From: Synanceia verrucosa
Taxonomy: Eukaryota > Chordata > Actinopteri > Perciformes > Synanceiidae
Length of the DNA stretch: 64,000 nucleotides
Assembly: GCA_029721515.1 (NCBI GenBank)
Contig: CM056567.1
Coordinates: forward strand, 8,581,507 to 8,645,506
Reading direction: 5' to 3'
How positions within the stretch are numbered: the stretch's first letter is position 1; the number at the start of each line of letters is the position of its first letter. The position numbers were made by a program, and so were the translations under genes. Below, one piece after another: positions 34,181 through 46,697 of this stretch. The notes beneath the pieces were generated by a model. The model was not told the DNA's origin and ran no database searches. It saw nothing but the letters and a program-made list of their open reading frames with translations.

Positions 34181-34640
34181 CCCAAGCTTCAAGGTTATTG
34201 CTGAGCCATTTGTTGCGCGTTAGATAATTGACTCTTAGATGAGGGATAACCATGATTTATGGAGAAAGAGAATACATATTTCTCCATATCTCAGTGGTGA
34301 TTTATGGCGTGATAGAGCCCAAGTGATGGCCATTTTATCTGATTGTACGTCATGCAAAGTAGTCGATCAAGTCTGCGCAATCAGTCACACCTCGCCCCGA
34401 CTGAGATGACAAGGATGAGCGACAGGAGCTCCTCTCTGGATTTCTTTGGTCTACTTAAAACACTTTACGGCAAGTTATTATATGCAGCGCTGGGTAAACC
34501 ATGGCCAACTAAATCACACGCATCCCACACACATGCTTAATTCATGATGTGTATGATGGATAAGCCTGAGGCCTTGGACTGGCATTCATCATATGCAGCA
34601 AACAAACATTTAACCTTTTTGTATGCTTATTGTGCTCACT
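34181..34640. promoter_or_regulatory. Candidate conserved non-coding element
   Basis: Unique, balanced-composition sequence with repeated developmental-type motifs. TGATTTATGG occurs at 34253-34262 and again at 34298-34307. Its TTTATGG core fits posterior Hox/Cdx sites. ATGCAAAG at 34352-34359 resembles an octamer (POU) half-site. GGAGAAA at 34261-34267 faces TTTCTCC at 34279-34285. Weak open frames cross it, but codon structure is poor. Enhancer function is inference. The alternative is ordinary unique DNA. Confidence 0.28.
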
Positions 34641-34744
34641 GTATGTAGCTCACTGGCTACTTTAAATGTCTCGTATCATGCTCATTTATTTTTGTTTACA
34701 TTTTTTTTGTCTTCCAGAATATCGCCGGACTTACCTTATTGTCT

Positions 34745-34810
34745 GGTGAAGAACTTTATTATCACATTTTATTATCACATACATACAGGTACGTGGTGAA
34801 ATCTGCAATT
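34745..34810. mobile_element. LINE 3'-tail-like fragment
   Basis: GAACTTTATTATCACATTTTATTATCACATACATACAGGTACGTGGTGAAAT (34749-34800) resembles the TTTATTGTCACATACA...GTGAAAT pattern of L2-type 3' ends. The internal TTTATTATCACA unit is duplicated. It is short and degenerate. Confidence 0.4.
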
Positions 34811-37800
34811 AATTCATGCTCGGTTTTAGTGTATTTCTAAGCAACAGCTTGGGTCCATTTTTACTTCCTGTTAGCTGATGTCATTTGGATATAGTGCAAC
34901 CAGAAATAAACAGGGTCATAGTTAAGGTTAGGCATTGGCCTGGAATAGTTAGGGTGTCAGACAATGAGTCTTGAGTGATTTTTTTTTTTTTGTACCAGAT
35001 TTCATAATTTCAGGGTCACTTTCTTAACATGACCAGTAAACAAGGATAAATGTAGAATGTTTACATTTAAATGGTCCTCATATTGTACATATTTGTGACA
35101 TGACAAAATCACAAAAATCGAGATGCCTCGTTTCAAAGGCAGAATATCTGAATACAGGCCGTGTGAGTGTTTCTCCATGGATTGAGTGTTTTCATGCTTT
35201 CACAGTATTTATTGAGCTCTTAAACCTCCTCTGTAATAAAAAGGAGACAATGTTACTTTTTACAATATGGGCTCTTTAAATGTTCAAATATTGATTTGAT
35301 TACATATGTGGGTCTCTTTATCATTAGTCATCATGACGGAGGACTATTTCCCAACAGTTACTTCATTTTTTTTGAATGGCCAATTCAGTTTGAGCTGCAA
35401 TAAACTGAATATCGAACCATGTCTTGCTGAGAAACTCAATATTTAATTTGACCATAAGTAACTGACCTGGAGACAACCTTAATTTCCTCTTGATCTTTAG
35501 GATGCACATCCTTAACACTTCAGACACTATATGCAATCGTGCATGTTGGGCATGTGCGTCTATGTGTGACTGTGGCATCAATTATTACTTCTCCATATCT
35601 AATTCAGGATCCTATCCCCTTACATACTGAGAAGTGCTCTCCTCGTGTTGTGAAATGGAACTCTTGGTACAATAGAGGTTGAAATGATTTGGTTCAGATA
35701 CCCGCTGTCCTCTCAGGCTTAGTGCTGGATATTTGGAAAACACTTTACAACCCCCTCATACTGGCTTTAATCTAACCAACAGTATTCACATCCACCACTG
35801 ATTCAATTTAATAATGCTGCCTGCGGCTGTACCTCTCTCCAATTATTTGTCATATTAACCTTTTTCTTGCCCCTGGCTTTCACTGCCTCTGTCCATATCC
35901 TTATCAGATTGTTTTCTACCTTTTTCCTTCACCCCAGTTGTCTAATTTATAAACTTCCCACACAGAGACACAGTTTTTTTCTGTCTATTTATAATGCTCT
36001 TCAAAATCATATTCTCGCTCGCTCTTTTTCATGCCAAAAACTGCTTCCCTCTTCACTAATGAAAATCACGGAATAAATCATTTAAGTTAACTTTTAAAAA
36101 ATCAGATGCATCCGCTCAACCAAGAGGTGACTACAGTATTAGTGTGCATGATTAGAGGAATCCCAGGGGGGAGCTCAAAGTGCTTAGTAAGCATTCCCTT
36201 TTTCCACTGGTGGATGTATGAAAGAGAGTGATGTGTTAAAAGTGGAGCAAGTGTACTAATTGGATTAGTGCAAATGGTGGGATGTAGATTCATGCTACCC
36301 AACATCTCCAAACAGTGCATCAGTTTCAGCTTGGCTTCAGACCAGTCTGTTGCCTCAGGCTCTCGTCAGGCCTGCAGCAGGAAAAGATACAGCTATTGAG
36401 ATGTGTTGCATCGGGTCAGGCAAACAAACAGTTAATAATGGATGAAATGAGAAAACAAATTGCTAAAGGGTGGCTTCTAAAAATCCCCAACGATTCAGAT
36501 ACTTTTTCTTCATTGTAGCAACAGTATTGCATGTATCCTTTGACAGTTTGATCAGGAAAGCTCAGATGGGAACAAAGTTCTGAGTTGCCATCTTGGGAAT
36601 GCAGGTTTATCAGTACGAGACACTGGACTGTTGTGTGCTGGTAGTGGCTTGCAGTTTGTGTGATTTCCTCAAATCAGATGCTAATTCTGTATCGGCCTAT
36701 AGACAACGAGATCATATTGGATTCTTCTTGTTAGGAACCCTCTCTGTGTGTCCAAATCAAACACTATTTTGATTGAAGAAGAGTTAATTGAGTAAAACAG
36801 ATCAAGTTCTGGTCTTAAATTGGGAGGAGACTTCATGTTGACCTAAGTCAGGTTCAGTACTCCAGTGACTGAGCTTTACTATTCCACATCTGGCTCTGTC
36901 CAAAGATAAAAAAAAAAAAATCCACCTGTCAGCTCAAGCTCACTAACTAACACAGGAAGCAACACTACTGGGAGCAGTAACTTCTTGGAGTCTCCGCTGG
37001 TTGCCTGGCAACTGCTTCCAATAAAGAAATAATGCAGCGCATAGCACCCAATAAAATGGGAGTAAAATTGATGCTTTTATGATTTTGTCACCTTTTGAAA
37101 GAGCCAGTCTCCTTGTTTCTAGTATTTTGGGTAGCTAGGTTAACCAGCAGCTGGCAACATCGTTATGAACAGAGAATGAGAGTGGTACTGACCTTCTCAT
37201 CTAACTATCTGACAGAAATATATAAAATTGTTCCTTTAAAGAAGCAGGTACCGAGCTATAAACTCTACAGACCTGATGGCTAAATGCAGAACATCGATTC
37301 ATTAATGACTGTACCTCAAAGTATATGTTTCTAATACTTTTAAATATTTTCCCAAAAGTTGTGGTCATCTTTGTGCACTCATTTACTGTATTTCCTTTTT
37401 CACATGGCAAAATAAGTCAGCATTTTCATCTTGACTATTGCAACTAAAAGTCATCAATACAACCCATAAACATTTTGCAAGATTAGAGATTGCTGATGTC
37501 CGCAAAGCTTCGAGGATGCCACATATACAAAGAGGGGGCAAAATGATAATGGCCCTACATACTGGCACAATAACTTGCGGTATTAAATTCAAAGTTTATT
37601 TTGGAGAAATTCATCTATTTGTTCATCATGTAGTGTACTGAACTTTATTCTGTTGTTTGTTCTGCTGCTGTGAGAGGGCAGTATTCGTTTTTTAAACCAC
37701 AGGGACTAATGGAGGCCTGAGTCAGAGACACTGAAGCCACCAGCCACCATGTAAGACCAGCCATTAACTCCAAATTCAACGATGAAATGAAAGCTCATCA

Positions 37801-38450
37801 GGAGGCAACAGTTCATAGTAGGTCATGATGTAACAAGCTCCATCTCTCCCCTCCTTGTCTCTTGCTTCCTCAACGACTCCTCATTGAGAGGCTTCCCATA
37901 AATGTTTTACTTACTCAAGTAAATCCTGCAGCAAGAAATGTCAAGACTATAATTTCCAAACTATTTCTAAACCTGACAAACACATGAACCTGATTGTACA
38001 TATCAATAAACAGTACCATACATAAAGTACTACAACTCATACCCTCCTTCTCACTCACTGTGACAGTATTCCAGTCCAAACCTCTGTAGATGTCATTTGC
38101 AGGTTCGTGTGCCGACGCTGTCAACTTTCAATGTTTACCTGAAACAAGAAATGAGTCAACAGCACAAAAAAACACTCTGTATACTCCATCTGCCAACCTA
38201 GGCCTTAGCAACACACCTCTGCTCTATGATGGCAGCACAAACCCTGTGGTGCAGCAGAGGTCCCTGTGTGAAGGCTGATGAGACCCCTCTCTCCATGTTG
38301 TGTTGTGTGACAGAACACCCACTACTTTGAGGTCAGGCCAGGATTTCTGCCACAGCCTGGGAAAAGAGATAGGATGAGAGTGGGTGTCTCCTGTTCGACT
38401 AACGTGGTGACAAGTCACAATGTCACTGTGAAGTGAAGGAAACATAAACA
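34811..38450. other. Unique non-coding DNA
   Basis: No gene is seen. A T-run lies near 34979-34991 and an A-run near 36908-36920. The stretch around 37000-37100 (CCAATAAAG, ATAATGCAG, TTTTATGATTT) has Hox-type motifs and could be conserved, but nothing shows this directly. Confidence 0.5.
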
Positions 38451-38850
38451 AATAGAATTAGAATAGAAACAGAAATAGAAATATAGAAAAATTAGAATAG
38501 AATAGAATAGAAGAGAGTAGAATAATTATTGTTTTTTGGGGAAATTCACAAACAACACAAAGAAGTTACAGTAAGAAAGTAGGAAAAGTAAAGAAAAAAG
38601 TAAGAAAAAAACTATAAAACAACAAGAATGAAATAATAGGATAAGTAATAATAAAATAGTGACAGTATGTATGTACTAAAAAAAGAAAAGAATTTGATTT
38701 ACTGGCAAATTAAATTAAATTGTATACAATATTTAGACTATGGACAGGACTTATAGCTAAATTATGTATGTGTAAGTATAAAAATAGGCATGAAATAAAA
38801 CAGGGAAAGTAATTAGTTTTTGAAGTGTGGTGATGACAAATGACAGAAAT
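38451..38850. mobile_element. (AGAAT)n run with LINE-tail-like sequence
   Basis: A run of AGAAT/AATAG units (38452-38525, partly degenerate) is followed by TAATTATTGTTTTTTGGGGAAATTC. This resembles the TTTATTGATCCC-GGGGAAATTC sequence at LINE 3' ends in fish. A-rich sequence with GTAAGAAAGTAGGAAAAGTAA follows, similar in style to the tail at 21.7 kb. Age and exact family are unclear. Confidence 0.45.
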
Positions 38851-39949
38851 GTCCAGCCAGTGATGCTGATGTCATTGAGCTTTAACACTGTGTTCAAATT
38901 GAGAAGATAAAGATAATAGATACAACCTGATCAACTAAAAATTTGAATATAAGAGCAGGGTGCTGAATCCTTAATGTAGATAATACAAATAAAATGGAAA
39001 CTAGGACAGCACTGTGATAATAAATGGTGCTGTCCTTGTTTCAATTGTATACAGTTCTCTTGACAAATAAACATAATTAGTTGCTCAAACATTCTGATGT
39101 TCAGAAGGTATCAGACCATGTTTACCAATAACCTTACAAAAACCTGGTCCCTGCACCACACAACAAATGTACCAAATTTATCTGAAGCTAGCAACAGGCC
39201 ATATCATATTGTATGTTTGCAGCTCAGCCGCTGATTGTAGTAATGCAACAAGGGTATTTATTTTGAAGAAGTTCTAACAATTTGACACATTGTCCCCGTC
39301 TTAAACTGATAATAGAGGTGTACCCAGAGCCACACACTCAAATCAGTTTCAGTGGAATCCAAGTTTGATGCGCTCAGGCCCAGCAGCCATGCCTTAGGGC
39401 TCCCAAACAACAGCAACCCTTGTCTGTTTGAAACGTTATCCTGTTGACTGCACTACCACTGTGCTGCACGGACACCTCTTTCACTTGGCCTATCCAGACA
39501 ACTATCCATCGCTTCATGTACTGGTGGGACTCCACACCGAAACTTGGCTTCCCCTGCAAAAGAAACAAAAGGCTTCATAGTACTAGCCTCTGATATTAGA
39601 CCGTATTCAGTTTCAGCTGGTTCCATTATAATCTTTCCTGAGCCAGCAATGGGTAGTTTAATGGCTCGCTGTGAATATCCTTGCTTGCTGAAGTGCTTCA
39701 TTTTTATACTGCACACACTGGTTTGGAAAGCATAGGGATCCGTCACTAACATCTATTTGTTTTCATCACTGCACACAAAAAATAATTTTATTCTATGGTT
39801 TATAAAGTAATGGGTGGCCACCAAACTGGCTATTACTGAATGTGTGTGACATCAATGACGTAGAATTGCCTCTAGTCAATGAAGGATAGAGGAGAACATC
39901 TGCCCTTGCCAGCTTCCCTGTTTTTTTTTTAAGAGTGGTTTTCCTTTCC
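38851..39949. other. Unique non-coding DNA
   Basis: No exon is recognised. Opposed open frames at 39453-39752 (minus) and 39544-39735 (plus) overlap without domain character. Confidence 0.5.
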
Positions 39950-40440
39950 TGTAAGTTTCATAGCCTTAGTGCAGTGCATCTTTAGTTTACTAGTTAATGT
40001 GCCTTATGTGTGAGAGCCTTTTGTATTTTTCTGTAGCCTCGTTTATCATGATTTTGATTTGTAATTTTGATAGCTTCTTTCCAGACTGATTTTCAGTTCT
40101 AATTTTGTACCCCTTGTTATTTCGGAGTACAGTATGTTTAGTTGTAATTCTCGTAGGCTCTGTTATAGAGTGATTTTTCTTTAAGAAGTTTTACAACCTT
40201 GGATTTACCTCCTTAGTTCTTTCCTCTTCTTATGAGACTCTTACGAGATGCTTTTTGTTTCTAGTTTAGCTATTAGAATAGGTGCACACTCTCCCCTGTT
40301 TGGTGCAGCGCTCACATCTCTGGATACCACTCTGTTACCTGCATCAGCCTGCCTGCCCGTATGCCTACCTCCCGGCCTTTGCCAATAAAACTCTTTGACA
40401 TCTGTAATCTGAGTCTCTGAGTCACCACGAGACCCTCACA
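39950..40440 (+). mobile_element. Possible solo LTR (Gypsy-type)
   Basis: A 491-base stretch starts TGTAAG and ends CCTCACA, so it has TG...CA ends. It contains T-rich sequence with repeated TTTAGTT-like motifs. Near its end is a CCTGCCTGCCCGTATGCCTACC stretch, then the polyadenylation signal AATAAA at 40384-40389 followed by CTTTGACATCTGTAATCTGAG. This R/U5 layout is typical of fish Ty3/Gypsy LTRs. No 5-bp target duplication is seen and no internal region follows. The call rests on general style only. Confidence 0.35.
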
Positions 40441-42920
40441 GGACCAGACTCCACTCCCTACCTGCATCAGTGATCCTTGTCCTCTCATGACCCTGTCTCT
40501 GGTTCACCACTGGTCCTTCTTTGGACCACTTTTGATAGATCCTGACCACTGCAGACCAGGAACACCCCACCAGAGCTTTTTCCTGCTTCTAACATCAACT
40601 TTGAAGACATTTGTTGCTTTAAATATCCCAGGAAGCCATGCTTATTTAATTTTTAAGCTGTTTCCAAGTACTGTTTAGGAAAGCAGCCATGATTAACTGA
40701 ATCTAAGGAAGAAGAAAATAATGTAGGTACTGCAGAGGTAACAGGTGCTGTTTAAAGATGTGAGACAAATGGACGTGGGAATGCAGACACTGTTGGACAC
40801 TGTGAGAGAGCTTCGGCTGAGGCACAGTCTGGATTTAAGGTCAGTAGCGACAAATGGTGATCAAAACATCTTTTGTTCAGAGTGCAGACACGCAGTGACC
40901 TAAAGCCCAGCAGCAGTGGGCTGCACCACTCAGAAACTAAACTGGCTATTTTTCTTGTTTCAGTTTGTGGTTTGTTTTTTTTTTTTAACAAATGAACCAA
41001 CCAGTCTGCATGTCAATAATGTGAAGTTGTCTATATAAATCTGTATATTTCTGTTTCACTGTGTGTATATTTGACCTTTCCTCCTCATTTCACTTATTCA
41101 TTCATTTGCATTTTTTCCAGTTTGCAGACCTGCATCACCCTGCCAGAGGCATCGGACTGAACCACTGGGTCTCAGTGGAGGTGGGCAAGTGCATTTTGAC
41201 TTCTCTCAGTTTACTGTAGGTTTTTTTTGGGAAATACAGCAAATGTATCAAACTCCATACTCCCAGTGTCAAGCTGCCACTCAGTTGGGTCTAATAAAAG
41301 TCATTTATAAACAGAAAAACTAAAGTTTAAAATTGTTCAGTGGCATGGATTATGTAATAAAATCAAATAAAATGAAAGAAATATGGCAAATCTTTCTTCA
41401 GGTTAGAGCAACTGCAAAATGAATGCCCTTTTCTACCACAGTGATATATTTAATTTCTGTTGTATAATAGATCCATCTCTCTATTAAATATATTTCAGCA
41501 CTGCAATCTCCCAGCACTACATGAGTTTTGTAAAGATAATTCATGCCCTAATTCACAGTCCTCTCAGGTTTGAATATTTGGCATCCTTGCACTCAATACA
41601 AAGTTGGTGACATATTCTAATAAGACATCTTTTCAGTCAGCTGGCAGGAATTTGATGGCCCTCAGGAAAGGCTTTCATCTTGTTTAATCAGAAATCCCCA
41701 CGAGATTATGAGAGAACTAAGTGTAATCAAAATAGACACCAGTCTACTATGTATTCTGTTTCTGTATAAAACTAAACCTCTACAGTCACAGGTTCACTCC
41801 ATGAAAAAAATGCTTTACTTCCATATTGTCTTTAACACATTTAAAAAGAAAAGTGAAACCTCCTTTCCATCATTCTTCACTGCGTTTCCTGACTGCACCC
41901 CCTACATCTTTTCAACAGAGTGCTACTGGAAGCCGATCCTGAGGCTCTCAGCACAGGCAAGGCTTACTCATAGTGATGAGACTGTTTTTCCAACTATGTT
42001 TCCCAGTAAACAAAATCAAACATTTATGAGTGTTTTATGCAAGGCATCAGAAGAACCCGTGTCTGTGGCAGGATTGAGGATATAATTTTCCTCTTCTTAC
42101 CCGATCCGACCCCCTCTGCTCTGAGCGCTGGACTATGACCGATGCTGTCTTGTTAGCTCACTGCCAGAGAAGTCAGCAGGTCAGTATAGCGTACCCTATC
42201 TCTGTGCTTTAAAATGTTCAAACACTGCATCTATAGCCACATCAATCTTTATCATCATCTCATTTCTTCTTTTATCTTTTCTCTGCTGTGGCCATTTATC
42301 AAAAGGTGGATTATAAGTACATTTATGACATATAACATACTAGCGTTTCAGTGAAATGATCTGCCCAACAGTCATAAACCACATGATTTACCTGCTAAAC
42401 TAGAAAATTTACATCATCCACCCCAGTCACAGTGGCGGAGGAGACTTCCTGTCTTTTTTGGCACAGCTCCATTGAGTCCAACCAACTCCAATCCACCCCC
42501 TCTGTCGGGCCAAAGTTGATACAGAGCCATCAATTCCATTAAACACTGGCCTGATACACGAAACTAAAGCTCCCCTTTAGAACAGGTCTCCGAACCCGAT
42601 AAGAGTTGGCAAGGAAATAGACTGAGCTGTAATTCATGATATGTCACCGTCTCAAAGTTTCCCTGCCTACCTTCTCCCCATAGATAACTCCAGACATTTC
42701 CACTTTGTGACTTAATTACGGACTGTAGTAAGTCTGAGATAAAGTCATCTTTTACAGCTGGATTTAGCTTGTTCTAGACCTAAAGCACAAAATAAGAGGT
42801 TTGAGCCTAATATTGAATGTGTCTATTGATTTCTGTAATTCATTCATTTATTCATTGTCAAGTGCTTATCCTATACTTAGGGTCGTGGGTTCTAATTGTA
42901 CACCCAAAAAAACACACACA
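40441..42920. other. Non-coding DNA with one exon-like segment
   Basis: The stretch holds the candidate exon at 41121-41180. A second acceptor-like site is CTTTTCAACAG before 41920, followed by the short open sequence VLLEADPEALSTGKAYS and a stop. Otherwise the DNA is unique and without recognised repeats. Confidence 0.45.
41121..41180 (+). CDS. Candidate internal exon of exactly 60 bases, unknown product
   Basis: A good acceptor (GCATTTTTTCCAG, ending 41120) is followed by 60 bases open in the first frame. They read FADLHHPARGIGLNHWVSVE in 20 whole codons, then GTGGGCAAGT, a weak-to-fair donor. A second frame is also open, so the reading is not unique. The peptide belongs to no family that I can name. 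No neighbouring exon with compatible phase was found within several kilobases. It could be a real small exon of a long-intron gene, or chance, since 60-base open segments between AG and GT are common. Confidence 0.15.
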
Positions 42921-42922
42921 AG

Positions 42923-42962
42923 AAGACACAGTGTCTGTGTTTTCTCACAGACACTGTGTCTT
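42923..42962. repeat. Perfect 17-bp-arm hairpin
   Basis: AAGACACAGTGTCTGTG at 42923-42939 is exactly reverse-complementary to 42946-42962, with a 6-base loop (TTTTCT). Each arm contains GACACAGTGTC, itself nearly palindromic, so alternative folds are possible. It lies about 245 bases upstream of the SINE. No open frame depends on it. Confidence 0.92.
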
Positions 42963-43207
42963 AATCTTTTTTTATGTACGTATTCAAACATCCCAAAGAG
43001 CTTCTTTGTCAATGTGCAGGTGCCCCCCCCCGTACGCTGGTGCATGATCAGACATGACCTTGTTTTGTATGAGTTTCAAAAGATGTTTTACATTGCAGCA
43101 GATGTGGAACACCTTATGATACTCGCAGACAAAGGCACTTAGCAGGTTGGATGGTTCAGTGTTTAATGTTGCACTGGAAAATAAAACAAAAATTGAAGTC
43201 AGAAATT

Positions 43208-43526
43208 GTAGTGGTTAGCACTGTCACCTCACAGAAAGAAGGTACCGGGTTCGATTCCCGGCCCGGGGCCTTTCTGTGTGGAGTTTGCATGTTCTTCCTG
43301 TGTCTGCGTGGGTTCTCTCCGGGTACTCCGGCTTCCTCCCACCAAAAACATGCATGGGGATTAGGTTAATTAGCTAATTGAAATTGCCCGTCGGTGTGAA
43401 TGTGAGTGTGAGTGGTTGTCTGTCTCTATGTGCCCTGTGATGAGGTGGCAACTTGTCCAGGGTGTACCCTGCCTTTCAACCTAAGACAGCTGGGATAGGC
43501 TCCAGGCCCCAACCCCAACCCCATAT
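43208..43526 (+). mobile_element. V-SINE-type tRNA-derived SINE
   Basis: The head carries Pol III promoter-like boxes: AGTGGTTAGCACTGTCACC (A-box region, 43210-43228) and GGGTTCGATTCCCGG (B box, 43247-43261). The conserved central domain follows: CCTTTCTGTGTGGAGTTTGC, then ATGTTCTTCCTGTGTCTGCG and TGGGTTCTCTCCGGGTACTC. Further matches are GGTTAATTAGCTAATTGAAATTGCCCG, and the 3' part is CAGCTGGGATAGGCTCCAGGCCCC. It ends in a short CCCCAA repeat. This structure is the V-SINE/DeuSINE-like layout common in teleosts. Several deletions and changes mark it as an old copy. Plus-strand frames across it are not genes. Confidence 0.88.
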
Positions 43527-45060
43527 GAATGCATCCTGTCCTGTAATATCACTTGTACCTCGAGAGCCGATAGTGAGGCATTTAATTCAAATCATGTGCA
43601 GTCCCGTTAGAAGTACAGTAAACACAAAGATGGGTAAAGCTCATGGCAAGTGACCTTTATCGCCATGCCAACCATCTGCAAGAAACCATGTTCATCTGCA
43701 AAGAAAAGAAGAGATTTAAATAGAAGAAAAATAAAAATTAGCTCTAATGAGCGCTGTGTTTATGAAAAGAAGTCGGGATCATTAGTGTCGATACAATTTC
43801 TCGCCGGAGACCATGTAAATATGTGCTAATTTTAATGGCAGTCCATCCAATTGTTGTTGAATATATATCAGTCTGAACCAAAGAGGTGGACAGACCAACT
43901 GAGCCACACCACTAGTGTAGATAAAAATCAGTGCACTTCAGAAAGGCCAAAACATACAAGACAAAAAATAGACAAAACAGTATCAAAATGCATATCAACA
44001 GCAAAATTGAACTGTTTTATAGTTGATCCCTACTTTATAAAGGTGGGTAAAGGAATCAGTTTAATCAGGGTAGATTGCTAAAACAAGAAAACTCGTAGAA
44101 CATTGTAGATGAAAATATAAGCTGCAAATTCCCTAAATTGCTCTTACTAAATCATATTGCTGCCTACTTTAACTATAAAGCACTCTATTTTGCAATATTT
44201 ATACAGTGGAGCTCCAGTTATTTTAAAGGGTTTTTAAGCAGTGGCACACCAACATTGACAACAATGTGGGAGTAACCTGATTATGAATAACATTCAATTT
44301 CAAGTTACAAATAAAAATATTTCCACTGTATGTGTTCTTGAATATGTTTATCCAAAAGAAAAAATAATCAGAAAGAAAGAGTCAATATTACTAGCAAATA
44401 CACACTCCAGGAGGGAGATGAGATTGCTGTCTTCACCCTTATTCTACAAATAAGCCCCTTTTATGTGAAGGCCACAATCCAAAGAAATGATCATGGTCTT
44501 CATAAATACACAGGGAGTTGAAAAATTTACAGTGGAAACATTGTGTTTGTGTGATATTATGTTTCAAGGTTTGCTGTAAGTCTCTAGCTGCATTCAGAAT
44601 GAAGAAGGGAGAAAAAGCTGGAGCTGGATGTGGAACACAGTGTTCCCAGTGCGCACTACAGAAGCATATTTCATATTCTACTTGTTTGTGCTTGTGTACA
44701 GATCGTCTGTTGGATAGACAAAATATATGACTGCAGAATTTAAATTTAGAATGATGTTAGGCTTTTATAACTGAACTTTCATTTTCACTCTTGCTGCATA
44801 CAGTACATTACTGACCCCATGTTTAGGCATTATTTATTTTCCTAACATGAAATTGCTTCTATTTTCCAGGAAAGTTTACTAAAAGCTCAGATGTGGTAGT
44901 TAAGCTCTGGCAAGTGAATACAGAAAGCAAATACTGTCACAAGTGTCCAGCAGCTCACTAAATAAGTAATTATGTCTGTAAACAAATTCATAGTTGGATG
45001 AGAATGGAAAGAAAATAAACAGTGTCCAAGTTCTCAGAGTGCTGTCCCTCAACAGCATCA
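43527..45060. other. Unique non-coding DNA
   Basis: No gene is recognised. The stretch 43770-43870 is non-repetitive and rich in AATTTTAATGG and AATTGTTGTTG motifs, so it may be conserved, but this is untested. Confidence 0.5.
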
Positions 45061-45240
45061 TCTTGCATTTTGAATTTTGGGTCAGGCAGACTTTCCCAGC
45101 CCCTTTTTTTGCAGATGGTGATTAAATCTTTAATTGTCAAGGGGAGGCGGGACTGCAGAGCAGGGAGACTGGCAAACAGATTTTTAATTATGGCCCACTA
45201 AATTAAGATACCCAAATTCGGTCCTGTATCTCTGGCTGAT
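45061..45240. promoter_or_regulatory. Candidate conserved non-coding element
   Basis: Non-repetitive sequence with several homeodomain-type cores (GATTAAATC near 45120, TTTAATTGTC near 45129, TTTTTAATTATGG near 45181). It sits next to ordinary unique DNA. Without an alignment the call is speculative. Confidence 0.2.
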
Positions 45241-45256
45241 CTATTCTTCTCTCTTG

Positions 45257-45272
45257 CTCTCTCTCTCTCTCT
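45257..45272. repeat. (CT)n microsatellite
   Basis: Eight CT units in a pyrimidine-rich run. Confidence 0.9.
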
Positions 45273-46060
<788 letters not shown>

Positions 46061-46666
46061 CTTATCTCATATGTATTATTTTCAAGTGTTTTTATGAGGA
46101 CATACTAACAAAAATCTGCTACAATACTAATTTTCTGATTGGATAATGAAAAGTTGGGCCAACACTAAATCCACCATTTTGTATGAACCTCTGAAATGTT
46201 ATTTTAAACAGGCAGCTTAAGGACAGCCTGCTGCAGAGCTTGGGTCATCAGTGTGGTCATTAAGCAGACTGTAATGGGCCATGAGAGGCTGTTCTGCTCT
46301 GGCGCCGGGCCGGCCGACCTGTGGCTCACACCAACATTATCAGCCGATGGATCGCACCATTATGCCCTTGATGGAGGGGAAACTGGATGTGTCTGGAGGA
46401 GACTGAAAAAGGTTGCAGTACACTGCGATTCTGCAGACGCACCACAACAAGCAGGTGAGGGAGTGGAGACACACATGTACACATGCAGGGACATATGCTC
46501 ACATGAATTATGTAGACATTATGTTGCCCATTATGGGGCCTTGGGTTTATGTTGTTGTAAAATGCATCAGGATCACAGAGCTAAGCTCTCATCCACTGTT
46601 GACATTGAGAGGAAATATTTTTCCACCTGTTTCACTTTTTTTAAAATATGGTGGCATCTGGCCCCC
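46061..46666. other. Unique non-coding DNA with open frames
   Basis: A plus-strand frame of 201 codons (46253-46858) begins in balanced-composition sequence but crosses a minisatellite and loses protein character. A second frame overlaps it. I do not recognise a product. The GCGCCGGGCCGGCCGACC stretch at 46301-46318 is a small GC-rich island. Confidence 0.4.
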
Positions 46667-46697
46667 GCCTCCAGCCTCCAGCCTCCAGCCTCCAGCC
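46667..46697. repeat. 7-bp minisatellite (GCCTCCA)n
   Basis: Four exact GCCTCCA units plus a partial GCC. It encodes repeated Ala/Ser/Leu/Gln/Pro residues in overlapping frames, which is why those frames look unusual. Confidence 0.95.

Noticed and set aside
43208..43290. tRNA gene (A and B boxes present)
   Set aside because: The boxes belong to the head of a SINE with the conserved central domain. No cloverleaf can be completed.
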